From contig JALQBC010000048.1 in assembly GCA_023375675.1 (NCBI GenBank), positions 186,001-250,000 of the forward strand: a stretch of DNA of 64,000 bases, read 5' to 3'. The stretch is from Cytospora piceicola. Its lineage: Eukaryota; Ascomycota; Sordariomycetes; Diaporthales; Cytosporaceae. Every line of letters starts with the position of its first letter. The stretch's first letter is position 1. Both the position numbers and the translations under genes were made by a program. Below the pieces are notes generated by a model. That model saw nothing but the letters and a program-made list of their open reading frames with translations, ran no database searches and was not told the origin of the DNA. Shown here in pieces: positions 1-9,821 of the stretch.

Positions 1-84
1 ATGAGTATTTCCACGTCCAACTTCGCTCTCGTATCCGTCAACGATGGGCAGGAAGTCTTCTGTTGTGATCCCTATTCGAGCCAT
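1..84 (-). CDS. possible 5' end of an unidentified gene (partial, runs off the left edge)
   Basis: On the minus strand an ATG at 84..82 opens a reading frame with no stop to the window edge (28 codons, starting MARIGITTEDFLPIVDG). It lies 180 bp downstream of the stop of the F-box gene on the same strand. The phrase TEDFLPIVDG faintly recalls the N-terminus of GT4-type glycosyltransferases (TENFLPKVDG), but the following residues do not continue that pattern, so I do not assign a function. The stretch may equally be non-coding; only sequence to the left would decide. Confidence 0.3.
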   Translation of the reverse strand, partial: MARIGITTEDFLPIVDGYESEVGRGNTH

Positions 85-263
85 ACATAGTCAGCACGAT
101 ATGAGCAGGAGAATTACTGTGTAATCATGGGTAAGCCATGTAGGAAACCCAATACATAGGGTAGTACCCTCCTCTATAGAGGTGTTCGAAGCGGCAGGGA
201 GAACCTTGGAAGGCCACGCCGCGGAACCCGCGACATGGGGGGAGGGGGAGGGGGGGAGGGCTT

Positions 264-2237
264 TCATGCGGTCCCAAACATCCAGCAGAGGATGAACCTA
301 CTTTCGTCGCTGTTGCTCGGGTGACGGTCTCCAACCTTCCAGAAGGCACTTGGACCACAAGGGCCAGAAGGATCATAGTCTCTGGTTCTCGTGGGTTAGC
401 GGGACCGTCAAGTGACAACGAGATCTAGTGTTTGCTGCCAAGGTTGCGTACTTGTCAAACCAGTTACCGACCACCTTGGATGACCTGATCCCACCCAACT
501 GGATCCCTTCACTACGCCATCTTTCCTGGCCACCAAAGAGGGAGAAACTGGTCCAGCGGACCTCGCCCTCTCTGGTCAGGCGGACGGTTCCTATCCACGT
601 AACACCAGACTGTCAGCTCTCGTCACATTCCACAACATGGTACACCATATCATCATCGCAACAGCAGGTACCCTTTACGGTCACCTCACCTCTGAGGTCG
701 GAATTGGCATTCTCATCCCAGCTTGAGTCCAAGGAGCGGGAGAAGCCCTCGAAATAGACCACTGGTAGAGATTGCCCATCCTCGGGTCCTGGGGGCTCGA
801 TCTTGGTGACATGGACCTTCATGATGATTAGCCGCGTGGCCTCGCCCTCATCGAGAGCCGGTCGCGGAAGGTGGTCAGGTAGATGGTCGTATGGCGGGAA
901 GTTGTAGCCGAAGAAGTCGTTGTCTACCATCGGAAGTTAGTACATCCCCGTTGTTTATGATTCGGGACTGATCCGGGAGCCTAAGGGCTTATAAGTGGTC
1001 TCTCAGCCGCGCCTATACCACTTGCCCTGAGACAGGCTGGGATAGATGTAAAGGTCAACGTACAGTCGAGGAAGCATACAACCTATCCAACTTTTAAGTC
1101 AGCATTTCGGAACATTCATGTGGAAATGTTAGTAACATACCCTCACCCATGTCCCGGTTACATCATACGGATCCTCCAGTTCAAGGTCTGTGACCCGCCT
1201 GTTCGCGGGTAACGGGATATAACTATTTGGCCAACAGCCGGCAAAGGGAACGCCCCAGAACTGCTGGAATACCGGCAATTGGTCTAGCCCCTTACTCGTC
1301 ATGTTAAACCACAACACTATCATGATAGCCTCGACCTTCTCCCAGTCAACCCTGTCCTCGGGAACGCCGTCCTGTCCGTCCCGGTTCCCCTCGCTGCCGA
1401 TCGGGCCCGGCCCCTCGTCCATGAACGGGCCCCAGCGTGTGCGCGTCGTGTATTCACGGATATCGTACACCTTGCTGCACGCAAACGGATAGGTCTTGCT
1501 GCCGCGGGTGCGGCCGTAGCTCAGGATGGGCACCCCGTACAGGCAGTGCAGCTTAGCTGACATCTGACGTCTCTTGTCCGGCGGCTGCTTGGGCGAGGCA
1601 AAGCTCTTCACCGGGGCGCGGGCACGTTGGAATAGGAACGACTGGCAGAGGAAGGCTTCGATGGTGGAGGGGGAGGAGAAGCAATCCCGGAGTATGTTAG
1701 TGTTCACGCCTGCTTCGTAGGTGACGCTCAACCGGGGACGGGCCCCATTGGAGGCAGAGCGGTGGAGGAGGCGAGTGGTGGTGTTATAGACGAATTCAAG
1801 GTGTTCGCCCTACTTGCTGCGTTAGTAATGTCCCGGCTACGTATCACGGGTAGTCTGGGGAACCCATGGGAGGAGTTAGAACTGAGCTTGCACTCAGCGC
1901 TCCGTGCTCACCTTATTTGGATCAGAACTGGCACAGATACGCTTCAGCTTGACTAGGTCTTGTACTTCCTGGATCCAGTTGGTGTCTCTGGTGGGAGGCG
2001 GATCCTGCAATCCAGTTCAGTAAGCTGTGTAACTTAACTTGGGCCCTTCAAACGAAGCCGTAGAGCTTCGACACTTACAAGGTGGCTCAGATACACAGAT
2101 CGAAACAGAGATGTGTTGTCCTTGACAGCATGATACAGGTACTGGCAAACGGTGTTGACTCTCGCCAGGTCTTCAGGAGCCACGAAGCTCAAGATGTGGT
2201 TCACGATTTCAGGAGGAAGTTGAGTCAGGAGGTCCAT
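264..2237 (-). CDS. F-box domain protein, seven exons including a 19-nt microexon
   Basis: Likely substrate-recognition subunit of an SCF ubiquitin ligase. The first 45 residues are an F-box (MDLLTQLPPEIVNHILSF, then LARVNTVCQYLYHAV). The rest matches a fungal F-box family from memory, with phrases such as YGRTRGSKTYPFACSKVYD, TRTRWGPFMD, VDWEKVEAIMIVLW, RLIIMKVHVTKIEPPG and a C-terminal GPCGPSAFWKVGD. Splicing inferred by eye on the complement: 2237..2079, 2004..1912, 1809..1141, 1082..1064, 923..690, 590..452, 381..264, giving 476 aa with all phases consistent. Donors are GTAAGT, GTGAGC, GTATGT, GTACGT, GTGAGG and GTACGC, and CTAAC branch sites are visible. The 19-nt exon supplies VVCFLD and completes the tyrosine of YNDFF. 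The substrate is unknown. Confidence 0.85.
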
Positions 2238-2280
2238 GGTGTGCGAATGGCTGGCCTATGACAAGTCAAACTGTCTCCTG

Positions 2281-2550
2281 CTACTCGGAATAAAAGACAA
2301 CAATCTTCGACACAGCCAACTCCTTCACGATTCCACAACAGCGTCGTGGCTCAGACAAGGGATGGTGCGACAAATGTTGGACGAGGTCAACACGTTGGAC
2401 CGATGACGGTGAGACGCTTTGAGACGGACCAAACTTGGCTCGGGATACTTTAATCCAGTTCCGTCTGGTCCGCGGGGTGGGCTTTATTTCTATTGGATTG
2501 GATGCTTGGCTAGCAGCGCTGGGGATGAAGTTCCGAGGACGAGGAGGCAT
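2281..2550 (-). CDS. small hypothetical ORF (89 aa), doubtful
   Basis: A single-exon frame just upstream of the F-box gene on the same strand, starting MPPRPRNFIPSAAS and rich in Ser, Pro and Arg. I see no domain, signal peptide or recognisable family. It may be part of the 5' leader of the F-box gene or chance; I list it only because its composition is more protein-like than the surrounding shadows. Confidence 0.15.
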   Translation of the reverse strand: MPPRPRNFIPSAASQASNPIEIKPTPRTRRNWIKVSRAKFGPSQSVSPSSVQRVDLVQHLSHHPLSEPRRCCGIVKELAVSKIVVFYSE

Positions 2551-3144
2551 ATGTCCAGGGCGATAAGAAGCGTAACTCCGATATGATCGTCATACTACTA
2601 TGTATAGCGGGGATAGGCCGGATATAGTAATATCAAGGATTATGTTATAGAGATATTCAACTAAAATAACTAGCGGGCAGTGTCTCAAAGCCTCGTATAT
2701 TACATATGCCAATACGGTTGGGTGGGAGATGGGATATGAGAATACGGATTCGGACTTACACAAAAGAGACAGACAGACGGATGGCCACGCCCTGCCACTC
2801 ACCTCAGCTTGGGGAAGAAACACCATACCACAACACAACTGACTGACTGCGCACAACTGAGTACAACACGGCTGACCATGGAATTTGTTTAAACACGACA
2901 TACTCATCAAGTAATGTGTCTAAGCTCGCTCCTCAGCCTACATCTCGACTTTTGGTTCGACCCACATATACAGGATTTCTGATGCCTGCTATCCAGCTGC
3001 AGTTGGTCTGTAGATAACAGTGAAGGCGCTGAGGGACATTATTATGTATATTGTTTTGGCGGTCAGGCTGCAGAACGAGCCGTAAATGTCTAGTCTGTGA
3101 TTGATTCTCCCTCTCCCCGTCTAGATGTAAAAAATTAAGCGCTA
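2551..3144. other. intergenic stretch without a supportable gene
   Basis: Lies between the F-box region and the 3' end of the thioesterase. Rather AT-rich; the short frames here are hydrophobic or Cys-rich without recognisable motifs. It presumably holds the F-box promoter and the thioesterase 3' UTR. Confidence 0.5.
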
Positions 3145-3769
3145 TTATAGTTTGCTAACCTGAAGATCCGAATTGTATTTCCCGTGTTCACAGCTTGTCA
3201 ACACAACGCCGTCACTCTCCCTCTTCATAAGTCCTCTCGTCATACACAACGTCTTGCCTATGCTCAAGAGCTCACAGTCTATCAAGATCTTGGAGCCACA
3301 CGGGATAGGCCTGAGATAAGACACATTGAGCGTCCTGCTCACTCCCAGCTGAAGCCAGAACCCTGGCTTGTTTACAAAAGTCAAGGGCATCGAGGTCGCA
3401 AAGTCGAATAAGGTGGCTGTGCACCCCCCGTGTAGGTTGCCCGAAGCGTTACAGTTCTCTGGCCGAACGGTGAAGCTGAAGACGACCCTTGGGTGTTTGG
3501 GATCGTCGGTAGACCACGAGTGCAACCTCAGCGTGGGCATGCAGTCCTTCATCCATTCCTGATTGTTTCATGAGTATACTGTACGAACGTGGCACTCATG
3601 GGTGAGTATCTATGTAGATATCTTGTTAACTTACACGATGTTCTTCATCTGCATTCTCGGCAATGGTGTAGTCCATCCATGCTTTCAACCTGTCTTCGCC
3701 TTGGAGCCGGTATATGTTCTCTCTCATGGCTGTCTTTTGTGCCTTCTTATCAACGTTGGGGCTGGACAT
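3145..3769 (-). CDS. hotdog-fold thioesterase (ACOT13/PaaI-like)
   Basis: Predicted acyl-CoA thioesterase of the hotdog superfamily. Exons on the complement are 3769..3635 and 3558..3145, joined after EEHR by a GTAAGT donor and CAG acceptor, giving 182 aa. The key motif is NLHGGCTATLFDFATSMPL: the HGG loop followed by the central helix, with the helix Asp where the catalytic acid sits in this family. It is followed by strands such as LNVSYLRPIPCGSKILI and a C-terminal CEHGKYNSD. An upstream in-frame ATG at 3835 would add 22 residues rich in Arg, Lys and aromatics (MPFPYHKYRTTRSFQKRR), which could act as a mitochondrial presequence, so the start is undecided. The gene is divergent from PEX12. 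Substrate not determinable. Confidence 0.82.
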
Positions 3770-4202
3770 GGTGGCCGCGTGTCTGCGTTTTTGAAAGGAT
3801 CGTGTGGTGCGGTACTTGTGGTATGGGAAGGGCAAATGGATGCCTAACGCTCAAGAGCACCTCAAAACAAATATAAGACGACTATATATACTACACAAGT
3901 AGAGAACGGAGGTCCCGACAAGATATCGAAGAGCAACATCCGTTGTGTGAAAGCCAGGGGTCGACTCGTACGAGGTGAGTGGATAAGTGAGTGCACTCCT
4001 CGGCTGCTGAAGCCTTGCGTGCCTCGGCTAAATGCAGTGACAGGGAATGCGACCTCGGAGTCGAGACCGCGACCTCGAACGTTCAGCCTCTGAAGCAAAC
4101 CACCAACAACAACCCTTGTCTTGCACATCCACAGCATACCTCTCAGCCTCTCCATGGCTGCATCCAAATGACCCGCCCACCCTTCCAACCGCCATAACCA
4201 AG
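3770..4202. promoter_or_regulatory. divergent intergenic region, thioesterase / PEX12
   Basis: Shared upstream region of two divergent genes whose products plausibly both touch lipid metabolism. The frame in front of PEX12 is open from 4047 and contains in-frame ATGs, so an N-terminal extension of PEX12 cannot be excluded. No TATA box or other site could be assigned with confidence. Confidence 0.4.
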
Positions 4203-5510
4203 ATGGAGTTCATCACCGCCCTCCGGGGCACCACCTTCGACGACCAAAAGCCTTCCCTCTTCGAGCTCCTCTCCGAGCAACAGCTCTCATCCCTCCTGCC
4301 CCCGACGCTCCGCTACCTTCTCGTCCATGCCACCCACCGCTCGCCCCGCTACCTGCTACCCATCCTCAACTCCTTCGACGAGATCTACGCCCTGCTCCTG
4401 CTCGTCGTCGAGCGGCACTACCTCCTCACGCGCGGCGGCTCCTTCACCGAGAACTTCTACGGGCTGAAACGGGAAAAGGCACTGGCCGCAGAAGTCCCCC
4501 GCGCGTCGGCGCGCTCGCCCGCCATCGTGAGGGACACACTGAAGCTGGGCAGGGCAGATGTGTGGCGGAACCTGCTGGTCATGGTCGGCATACCGTACCT
4601 GAAGAGGAAGCTGGACGAGGGCTACGAGGTGAATGCGCCGCGGGCGCTGCTGGGCACGGCTTACACGACGATGCCGCCGAATGCGACGTGGAAGGACAAG
4701 ATCTTGCACTACTACAGGTGGTTCCTACGGAACATATACCCGAGCGTCAATGCGGCGTATTACTTTGCGCTATTGGCATTCAATCTGGCCTATCTGTTCG
4801 ACAACTCCAAGTACCACCACCCTTTCATGTGGATGATCGGGACACGGATAAGGAGGATGAGTGCTGCGGACTATGCCGCCATCGAGGCGCTGGGGACACA
4901 AGGTGGTAAAGGCGCTGCACCTGGGCCGGCGTCCCTGTTTTCCCCAAGGAATATGGGCTCCAAGGTCCTCTCCAGCCTGTCGGTCCTCCTGCCCACGAGT
5001 ATTTTTGCCCTCAAGTTTCTCGAGTGGTGGTATGCATCCGACTTCGCCAAACAGTTGTCTCGGAGGGCTGCCGAAAGTTTGGACCTGCCGCCGCCAACGG
5101 TGTCAGGGATATCTAGCAACACCACCAACGGTAACGTGTCTAAAGAGAAGCCTGTGGACGGCAAGAATGCCGACGAGGACAAAAGTGAGGAAGATGAAGA
5201 CGAAAAGTCTCTCTCTGAGCGGGCGCCAATCGCAAAGCCCTCGCTGCTACCTATATACACGGTTCGTGCCCCGAAGAACTCGGAATTATGCCCAATATGC
5301 CGGGATGATATCACAACACCCACAGCATGTCAGACAGGCATCGTCTACTGTTACGTATGCATATTCAAATGGGTGAGCGGTAATCACCCAAGACAGGAAG
5401 CTTTCATGACTGAGAGGGAGGGGAGGTGGGAGAGTGGCGAGTCGAGGTGTGCGGTCTCAGGGAGGAGGGTCTTGGGCGGCACAGAGGGACTGCGGCGAAT
5501 CATTGTGTGA
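4203..5510 (+). CDS. PEX12: peroxin 12 (peroxisome biogenesis RING protein)
   Basis: Subunit of the Pex2-Pex10-Pex12 RING ubiquitin-ligase complex of the peroxisomal membrane, which ubiquitinates the import receptor Pex5 for recycling. One exon, 435 aa. The N-terminus [14 protein letters not shown] then [13 protein letters not shown], the [10 protein letters not shown] stretch, and [11 protein letters not shown] are characteristic of Pex12. Several hydrophobic segments follow ([28 protein letters not shown]). A Ser/Asp/Glu-rich linker (about residues 300-340) precedes a C-terminal RING-like domain starting near residue 363: [18 protein letters not shown]. As known for Pex12, the RING lacks part of the zinc ligands. 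Start chosen at MEFITAL because family members begin there, although the frame is open upstream to 4047. Confidence 0.93.
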   Translation: MEFITALRGTTFDDQKPSLFELLSEQQLSSLLPPTLRYLLVHATHRSPRYLLPILNSFDEIYALLLLVVERHYLLTRGGSFTENFYGLKREKALAAEVPRASARSPAIVRDTLKLGRADVWRNLLVMVGIPYLKRKLDEGYEVNAPRALLGTAYTTMPPNATWKDKILHYYRWFLRNIYPSVNAAYYFALLAFNLAYLFDNSKYHHPFMWMIGTRIRRMSAADYAAIEALGTQGGKGAAPGPASLFSPRNMGSKVLSSLSVLLPTSIFALKFLEWWYASDFAKQLSRRAAESLDLPPPTVSGISSNTTNGNVSKEKPVDGKNADEDKSEEDEDEKSLSERAPIAKPSLLPIYTVRAPKNSELCPICRDDITTPTACQTGIVYCYVCIFKWVSGNHPRQEAFMTEREGRWESGESRCAVSGRRVLGGTEGLRRIIV

Positions 5511-6029
5511 TGGAGGGGATCGAACCGAGGTGTGTCTCCGCCTGCAATTACTGATTTATCTATCTGCCATGGAATTTTCCTATAGCGTTGGCGTACAGCG
5601 TGGGTTGTCTTTCATCATACCATATCGTGCTACGAACCGTTGCTCTGACTTCACTCAACAGTTGTCTCAATGGAGTGGCATGATGCACTACTGAAAACGG
5701 TGTCTTAAGAATTCAATTAAACTTAAAGTGCTTCGCGTCCCTCACACGGTAAAAGCGCGTTCGCGTACCGTGTTCCCAGGCCGGAACCGTCTCGCTGGCG
5801 TGCGTGTGTGGTGGGAATGCAGTGTGTCTCTCGTGAACATTCCACACGACTTACCCCGGCCCCCTTATTACGGGCCTTATTACAACCATGGATGCGTATT
5901 TAGAGGCAACTTGCTGGCAATTCGAAAGCGGCCGTACGGTTCTCAACCCATTTCTCAGTTTAAAGTCACTCCTTACTTTCTTTTCCTCTCCACTCGTTTG
6001 AATATTTGCCTTTCGAAGGCCACCACAAG
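5511..6029. other. PEX12 3' region and GH16 upstream region
   Basis: No gene seen. I searched this stretch for an upstream exon encoding a signal peptide for the following GH16 gene and found no ATG followed by a hydrophobic run. Confidence 0.5.
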
Positions 6030-8757
6030 ATGACCTCTTATAGTCTGACGACACACTATGCCGGGGAGTCTCTCATATCCGGCTTCAACTTCTTGAGCAT
6101 AGCGGACCCGACGAGTGGGTTTATTGCGTGAGTTCTCCTGATACCCCTGCGATCTCGTGTATGCTCGATCCAAGATGCAATCCTACCCCTGTTCAAGAAC
6201 GGACTCGCTCTTTTGTCGGGAATCCTGGCTGACTTGCCTTTCTCAACCAGATACCAAGATTACGACGAGGCTGTCGCACAAGGCCTCGTCGCCGTCAACT
6301 CGACCACAGATGTCGTGACGCTCAAGGTTGACACCACCAACACATATAACCCAGATGGTAGCGATGGAGGTCGCCCGAGTGTCCGTCTGGAAAGTAAAGT
6401 CGCCGTGAACCAAGGGCTAGTGATTGGTGACTTTGCCCATATGCCTGGCTCAGTATGTGGCTCATGGCCTGCGTGTAAGCCCTGCATACCCCCCTCCTCC
6501 TCCCCGGTCTCATATCTTCGACTGGGTTTTCTCTTTCTTTTTTTCTTCTCGGTTTTCGGTACCCAAGGCTGACCGTGATTTACAGTCTGGTTGTACGGAC
6601 CCAATTGGCCCAACTCGGGCGAGATAGATATCATTGAGGGTGCCAACACAGCATACACCAACCTGATGTCAGCTCATACGTAAGTGACTTCCCATCTTTC
6701 GGTGTCCCTTTAGAAATTGTCCATTTTTCTAACTCCCACCGCACAGCGGACCGAATTGTAATCTTCCCGAAACAGGACTGTACACTGGTAGCCAGCAACT
6801 GGTGAACTGTACCACCCCTAATGCTGTAAGTGCCCTCTGTGCCCCCCTTTTCTTGCCCCTTTCGGTCATGACAACCAGAGAAGCTGACCATCACCCCACC
6901 GCCAGGCTGACGGTTATTCCGGCTGTGGCTACCTGCCGCCCACGTCCGACATGTCCACGTACGGTGACAGCTTCAACGCAGTCGGGGGTGGCGTGTACGC
7001 CATGGACTGGACGTCCGAAGCCATCCGGATCTGGCACTTCCCCAGGGGCAGCATCCCGCAGGACATTGTGGACAAGGCGCCCGACCCGAGCACCTGGGGC
7101 TCGCCGCAGGCCCTGTTCGGCGGGGGCACTGGGCTCTACTCGTGCGACGTCGAGACGAGCTTCTCCGACATGAACATCGTGATCAACCTCGACCTGTGCG
7201 GCTCGTACGCGGGCACCCTGTGGGGGGTCAACAACCAGTGCAACGACTTTGCTGCGACGTGCGAGGATTGGGTCGGGAACAACCCTTCGCAGCTGGCGAA
7301 CGTGTAAGTGCTGCTGCTTCTTTTGCCCTGAGGATTGTTGGGGAGAATGGCTGCTGATTTCGAATAGGTTCTGGGAGGTCAACTACGTTGACGTTTACTC
7401 CTTGGGTGCTACCACCGCCACCACATCACTACTCGAGACCTCCACCTCCTTCACTAGCTCCGCCACCACCTTGGTGCCAACCGTCCCATACCCCACCGGA
7501 GCCAACATCACCATCACGCCCCCTGTCGTAATCTTCCCATCGAACCCAGATTTCACTTCCGTCTCTTCCTCCTCGCTGGTCGGCTCCATTTCTGTCACCA
7601 GATCCGTCTCGTCATTGCCCTCACCCACCGACAGCATGGTGCCCATCCACGATCCCGCCACGATCGGCAACTTCGCCTTCCTCGGCTGCTTCTTTTCCAG
7701 CACGGGGTACAGCACGTTCGTCGAGACCACAGAGAGCGAGCTCATGACCCCCGAGGTCTGCGTGGGCCTGTGCTCGACGAGCCAGTACGCCGGGGTTTAC
7801 GACACCAACTGCTACTGCGCCGACGCCCTCGACGCCGGCACGCTGGCCCTCCCGGACCGTGACAGCTGCGACGCGCCCTGCCCCGGGGACTCGGTCGAGT
7901 TCTGCGGCGGCACCACGGCGGGGGCCGCCGCCGCCAAGCGTGACGCGCCGTCCAACGTCCTGCTGACGGTGTACGGGAACATGGCGATGGCGGCCTCCGA
8001 CGAGTCGGAGCCGCAGCCTGCGCCCGGCCTGGGCGCCTCTTCGCCCTCCGATTACAATGCTACCGTCACGCAGACCATCACCTCGACGATTACCTACACG
8101 ACCGTCTGCAGTACCGATGCGGCCAAGCTGGTCACCTCGGAGTACTGCACCACCTTGACGGTGACGAGCTGTCCTGGGGATTACGGTTCTAGCCCGAGGA
8201 CCAAAGCCGCCCCCAAGTACATTTCTGACCTGATTAGCGAGACGGCTTCTAGGTACGGTTTTGGCACGGTGACCACGGTGGACAAGGCAGTTACTGGCTA
8301 TTATACCGGCACTACGCAGGCAAACTCAGCCCAGGAAACCGAGGAGACAGATGCTATCAACAGTGCTAGCTTGGTGACTGAGGCAGAAGCTTTCAATACT
8401 GCTAGCTCCGTGACCGAAGCATATGCCACCAACAGTTCTAGCTGGGTGACTGAGGCAGATGCTATCAATACTGCTGACGCGGTGACTGAGGTGGATGCGC
8501 AGTCGACCGTTCCTATGACCACGATGACGCAGACCTGCAACCGGTGTGGTGCTAACGGAGAGTCGACGGTGACGCTTACAATGCCCTTGGCTGTTGTAGT
8601 CGATATGGCAAGTGTGGGCCATGCTTCAGCGACGGGCCAGACGAACGCGAGTGCGGGGATGGGAATGATGCCTGTACAGGCGGGTGCATCGAGACCGAGC
8701 GGGTTGGACGCCGTTCTGATGTTCGGCATAGCTCTCGCTGGATTGCTGTTGGTATAA
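6030..8757 (+). CDS. GH16 endo-1,3(4)-beta-glucanase-like protein with WSC domain and GPI tail
   Basis: Probable cell-wall beta-glucan hydrolase or transglycosylase. Exons: 6030..6127, 6251..6474, 6586..6679, 6747..6825, 6906..7303, 7368..8757 (760 aa, phases consistent). The GH16 catalytic motif GEIDIIEG has the predicted nucleophile Glu120 and acid/base Glu125; flanking family phrases are WPAFWLYGPNWP, FSDMNIVINLDLCG and FWEVNYVDVY. A WSC domain spans about residues 399-480 (NFAFLGCF, YCADALD, CPGDSVEFCGG), usually a glycan-binding cysteine module. Ser/Thr-rich linkers follow, then degenerate VTEADAINTAS-type repeats (about 620-680), and a hydrophobic C-terminus (LMFGIALAGLLLV) fitting GPI attachment. 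Oddity: the only usable start gives MTSYSLTTHYAGE with no signal peptide. Converges on the phosphoesterase with 83 bp between stops. Confidence 0.85.
8338..8510 (+). repeat. degenerate Ser/Thr repeats in the GH16 protein C-terminus
   Basis: Four imperfect copies of a roughly 15-residue unit (about 45 bp) of the form VTEADAINTASS are visible within the coding sequence (ASLVTEAEAFNTAS, SSVTEAYATNSS, SWVTEADAINTA, DAVTEVDAQST). Such repeats generally form glycosylated spacers in wall proteins and may vary in copy number. Confidence 0.7.
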
Positions 8758-8840
8758 GCTAAAACATCGCCTTGAAGCCGTCGTATATCATATGATTTAT
8801 CCGAATAGAATATGTTGCAACTTTATGGAGTTCCACCCCA

Positions 8841-9821
8841 TCAAATTTCCACCACTTGTGCCGCATTCTTGCATAGCTTGCCCGTGTTGCCGTGCGTACA
8901 GGCGGCGTTGACCATGAGGCTTGCATCGTTTGATCCGGGGCCAAGCATTAGGTATTTGAACGCAATGGCGTTGAAGCCGTAGTAGAGAACCTTGAGGGCC
9001 CCAATCCAGCCTGGATTGGGCATCAAGTCGAAGACGGGTCCACGTGGTGTCCTAGACATGAGCGTCTCATACGCCCTTTGGCACCCATCAAAGTAGACAC
9101 TTTCCATGCCTCGACCCCAGTGAACATGCCCGAAGACGTGCAACTTGGGCTTGACTCTCCATAATTCCTCCAGAAGACCGGGACATCCCAAGCCCAAGTC
9201 TCGATGGAATCGCGGTGGTGTGTGAGTGACCAAGACGTCGGTCTCCAAGGGTATCCTGCCGCTCCATGGGTGGTGGTCCAGCGCATATGGGAACGCAAAA
9301 TCGATACCCCCGCACTCTGGGGTATCTGCTGCACCATATACGTTGAGGCTCCTCCCATCGGCGAAGTCGAGTGTCACGGAACTTTGCTGGAGATAATGCA
9401 CACCCTTGAAATCGATCATCCTCTCTTCCCGCTTGTCCTCGAATTTCCGTGACCTCAAGTCAAACCACGAGTCATGGTTTCCAGCGATGACCACCTTGTG
9501 TAGATGGGGTAGAGAAGCCAGCCAGTCGATCTGCTTCTGGATACCCTCAGCTCCGCCTGGGTTGGTCAGATCTCCAGAGTGTATTAGCAGGTCGCCATCA
9601 GGCACATCCTGCACGATCTTATCGTGGGTATCTGAAAGACAGACAATCCTGATTGGACGCTTATCCCTAGCTGGCTTGAAAGGCTGGCCACGTAGGAAAA
9701 GTATGAGATGATAAATGAGAGTAACAAGGAACTGGAGAGGCGATGTAAGTAGGTGGTCGAGGAGAGTAGGCCTCTCCCAGTTGCTTGGCCGTCGGAGGCA
9801 GAGGCGCTGAAGTAGTCCCAT
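8841..9821 (-). CDS. calcineurin-like metallophosphoesterase
   Basis: Predicted metal-dependent phosphoesterase of the calcineurin-like superfamily, 326 aa in one exon. The metal-binding motifs are all present in order: CLSDTHDK (D-x-H), IHSGDLTN (GD), VIAGNHDSW (GNHD), VLVTHTPP, and FGHVHWGRG (GH-x-H). The N-terminal part has a hydrophobic segment (SPLQFLVTLIYHLILFL) before the catalytic domain, suggesting membrane association. I chose the start at MGLLQRLCLRRPSNWERP, as in fungal relatives I recall; an upstream in-frame ATG at 9902 would add 27 residues. Substrate unknown. Convergent with the GH16 gene. Confidence 0.88.
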   Translation of the reverse strand: MGLLQRLCLRRPSNWERPTLLDHLLTSPLQFLVTLIYHLILFLRGQPFKPARDKRPIRIVCLSDTHDKIVQDVPDGDLLIHSGDLTNPGGAEGIQKQIDWLASLPHLHKVVIAGNHDSWFDLRSRKFEDKREERMIDFKGVHYLQQSSVTLDFADGRSLNVYGAADTPECGGIDFAFPYALDHHPWSGRIPLETDVLVTHTPPRFHRDLGLGCPGLLEELWRVKPKLHVFGHVHWGRGMESVYFDGCQRAYETLMSRTPRGPVFDLMPNPGWIGALKVLYYGFNAIAFKYLMLGPGSNDASLMVNAACTHGNTGKLCKNAAQVVEI

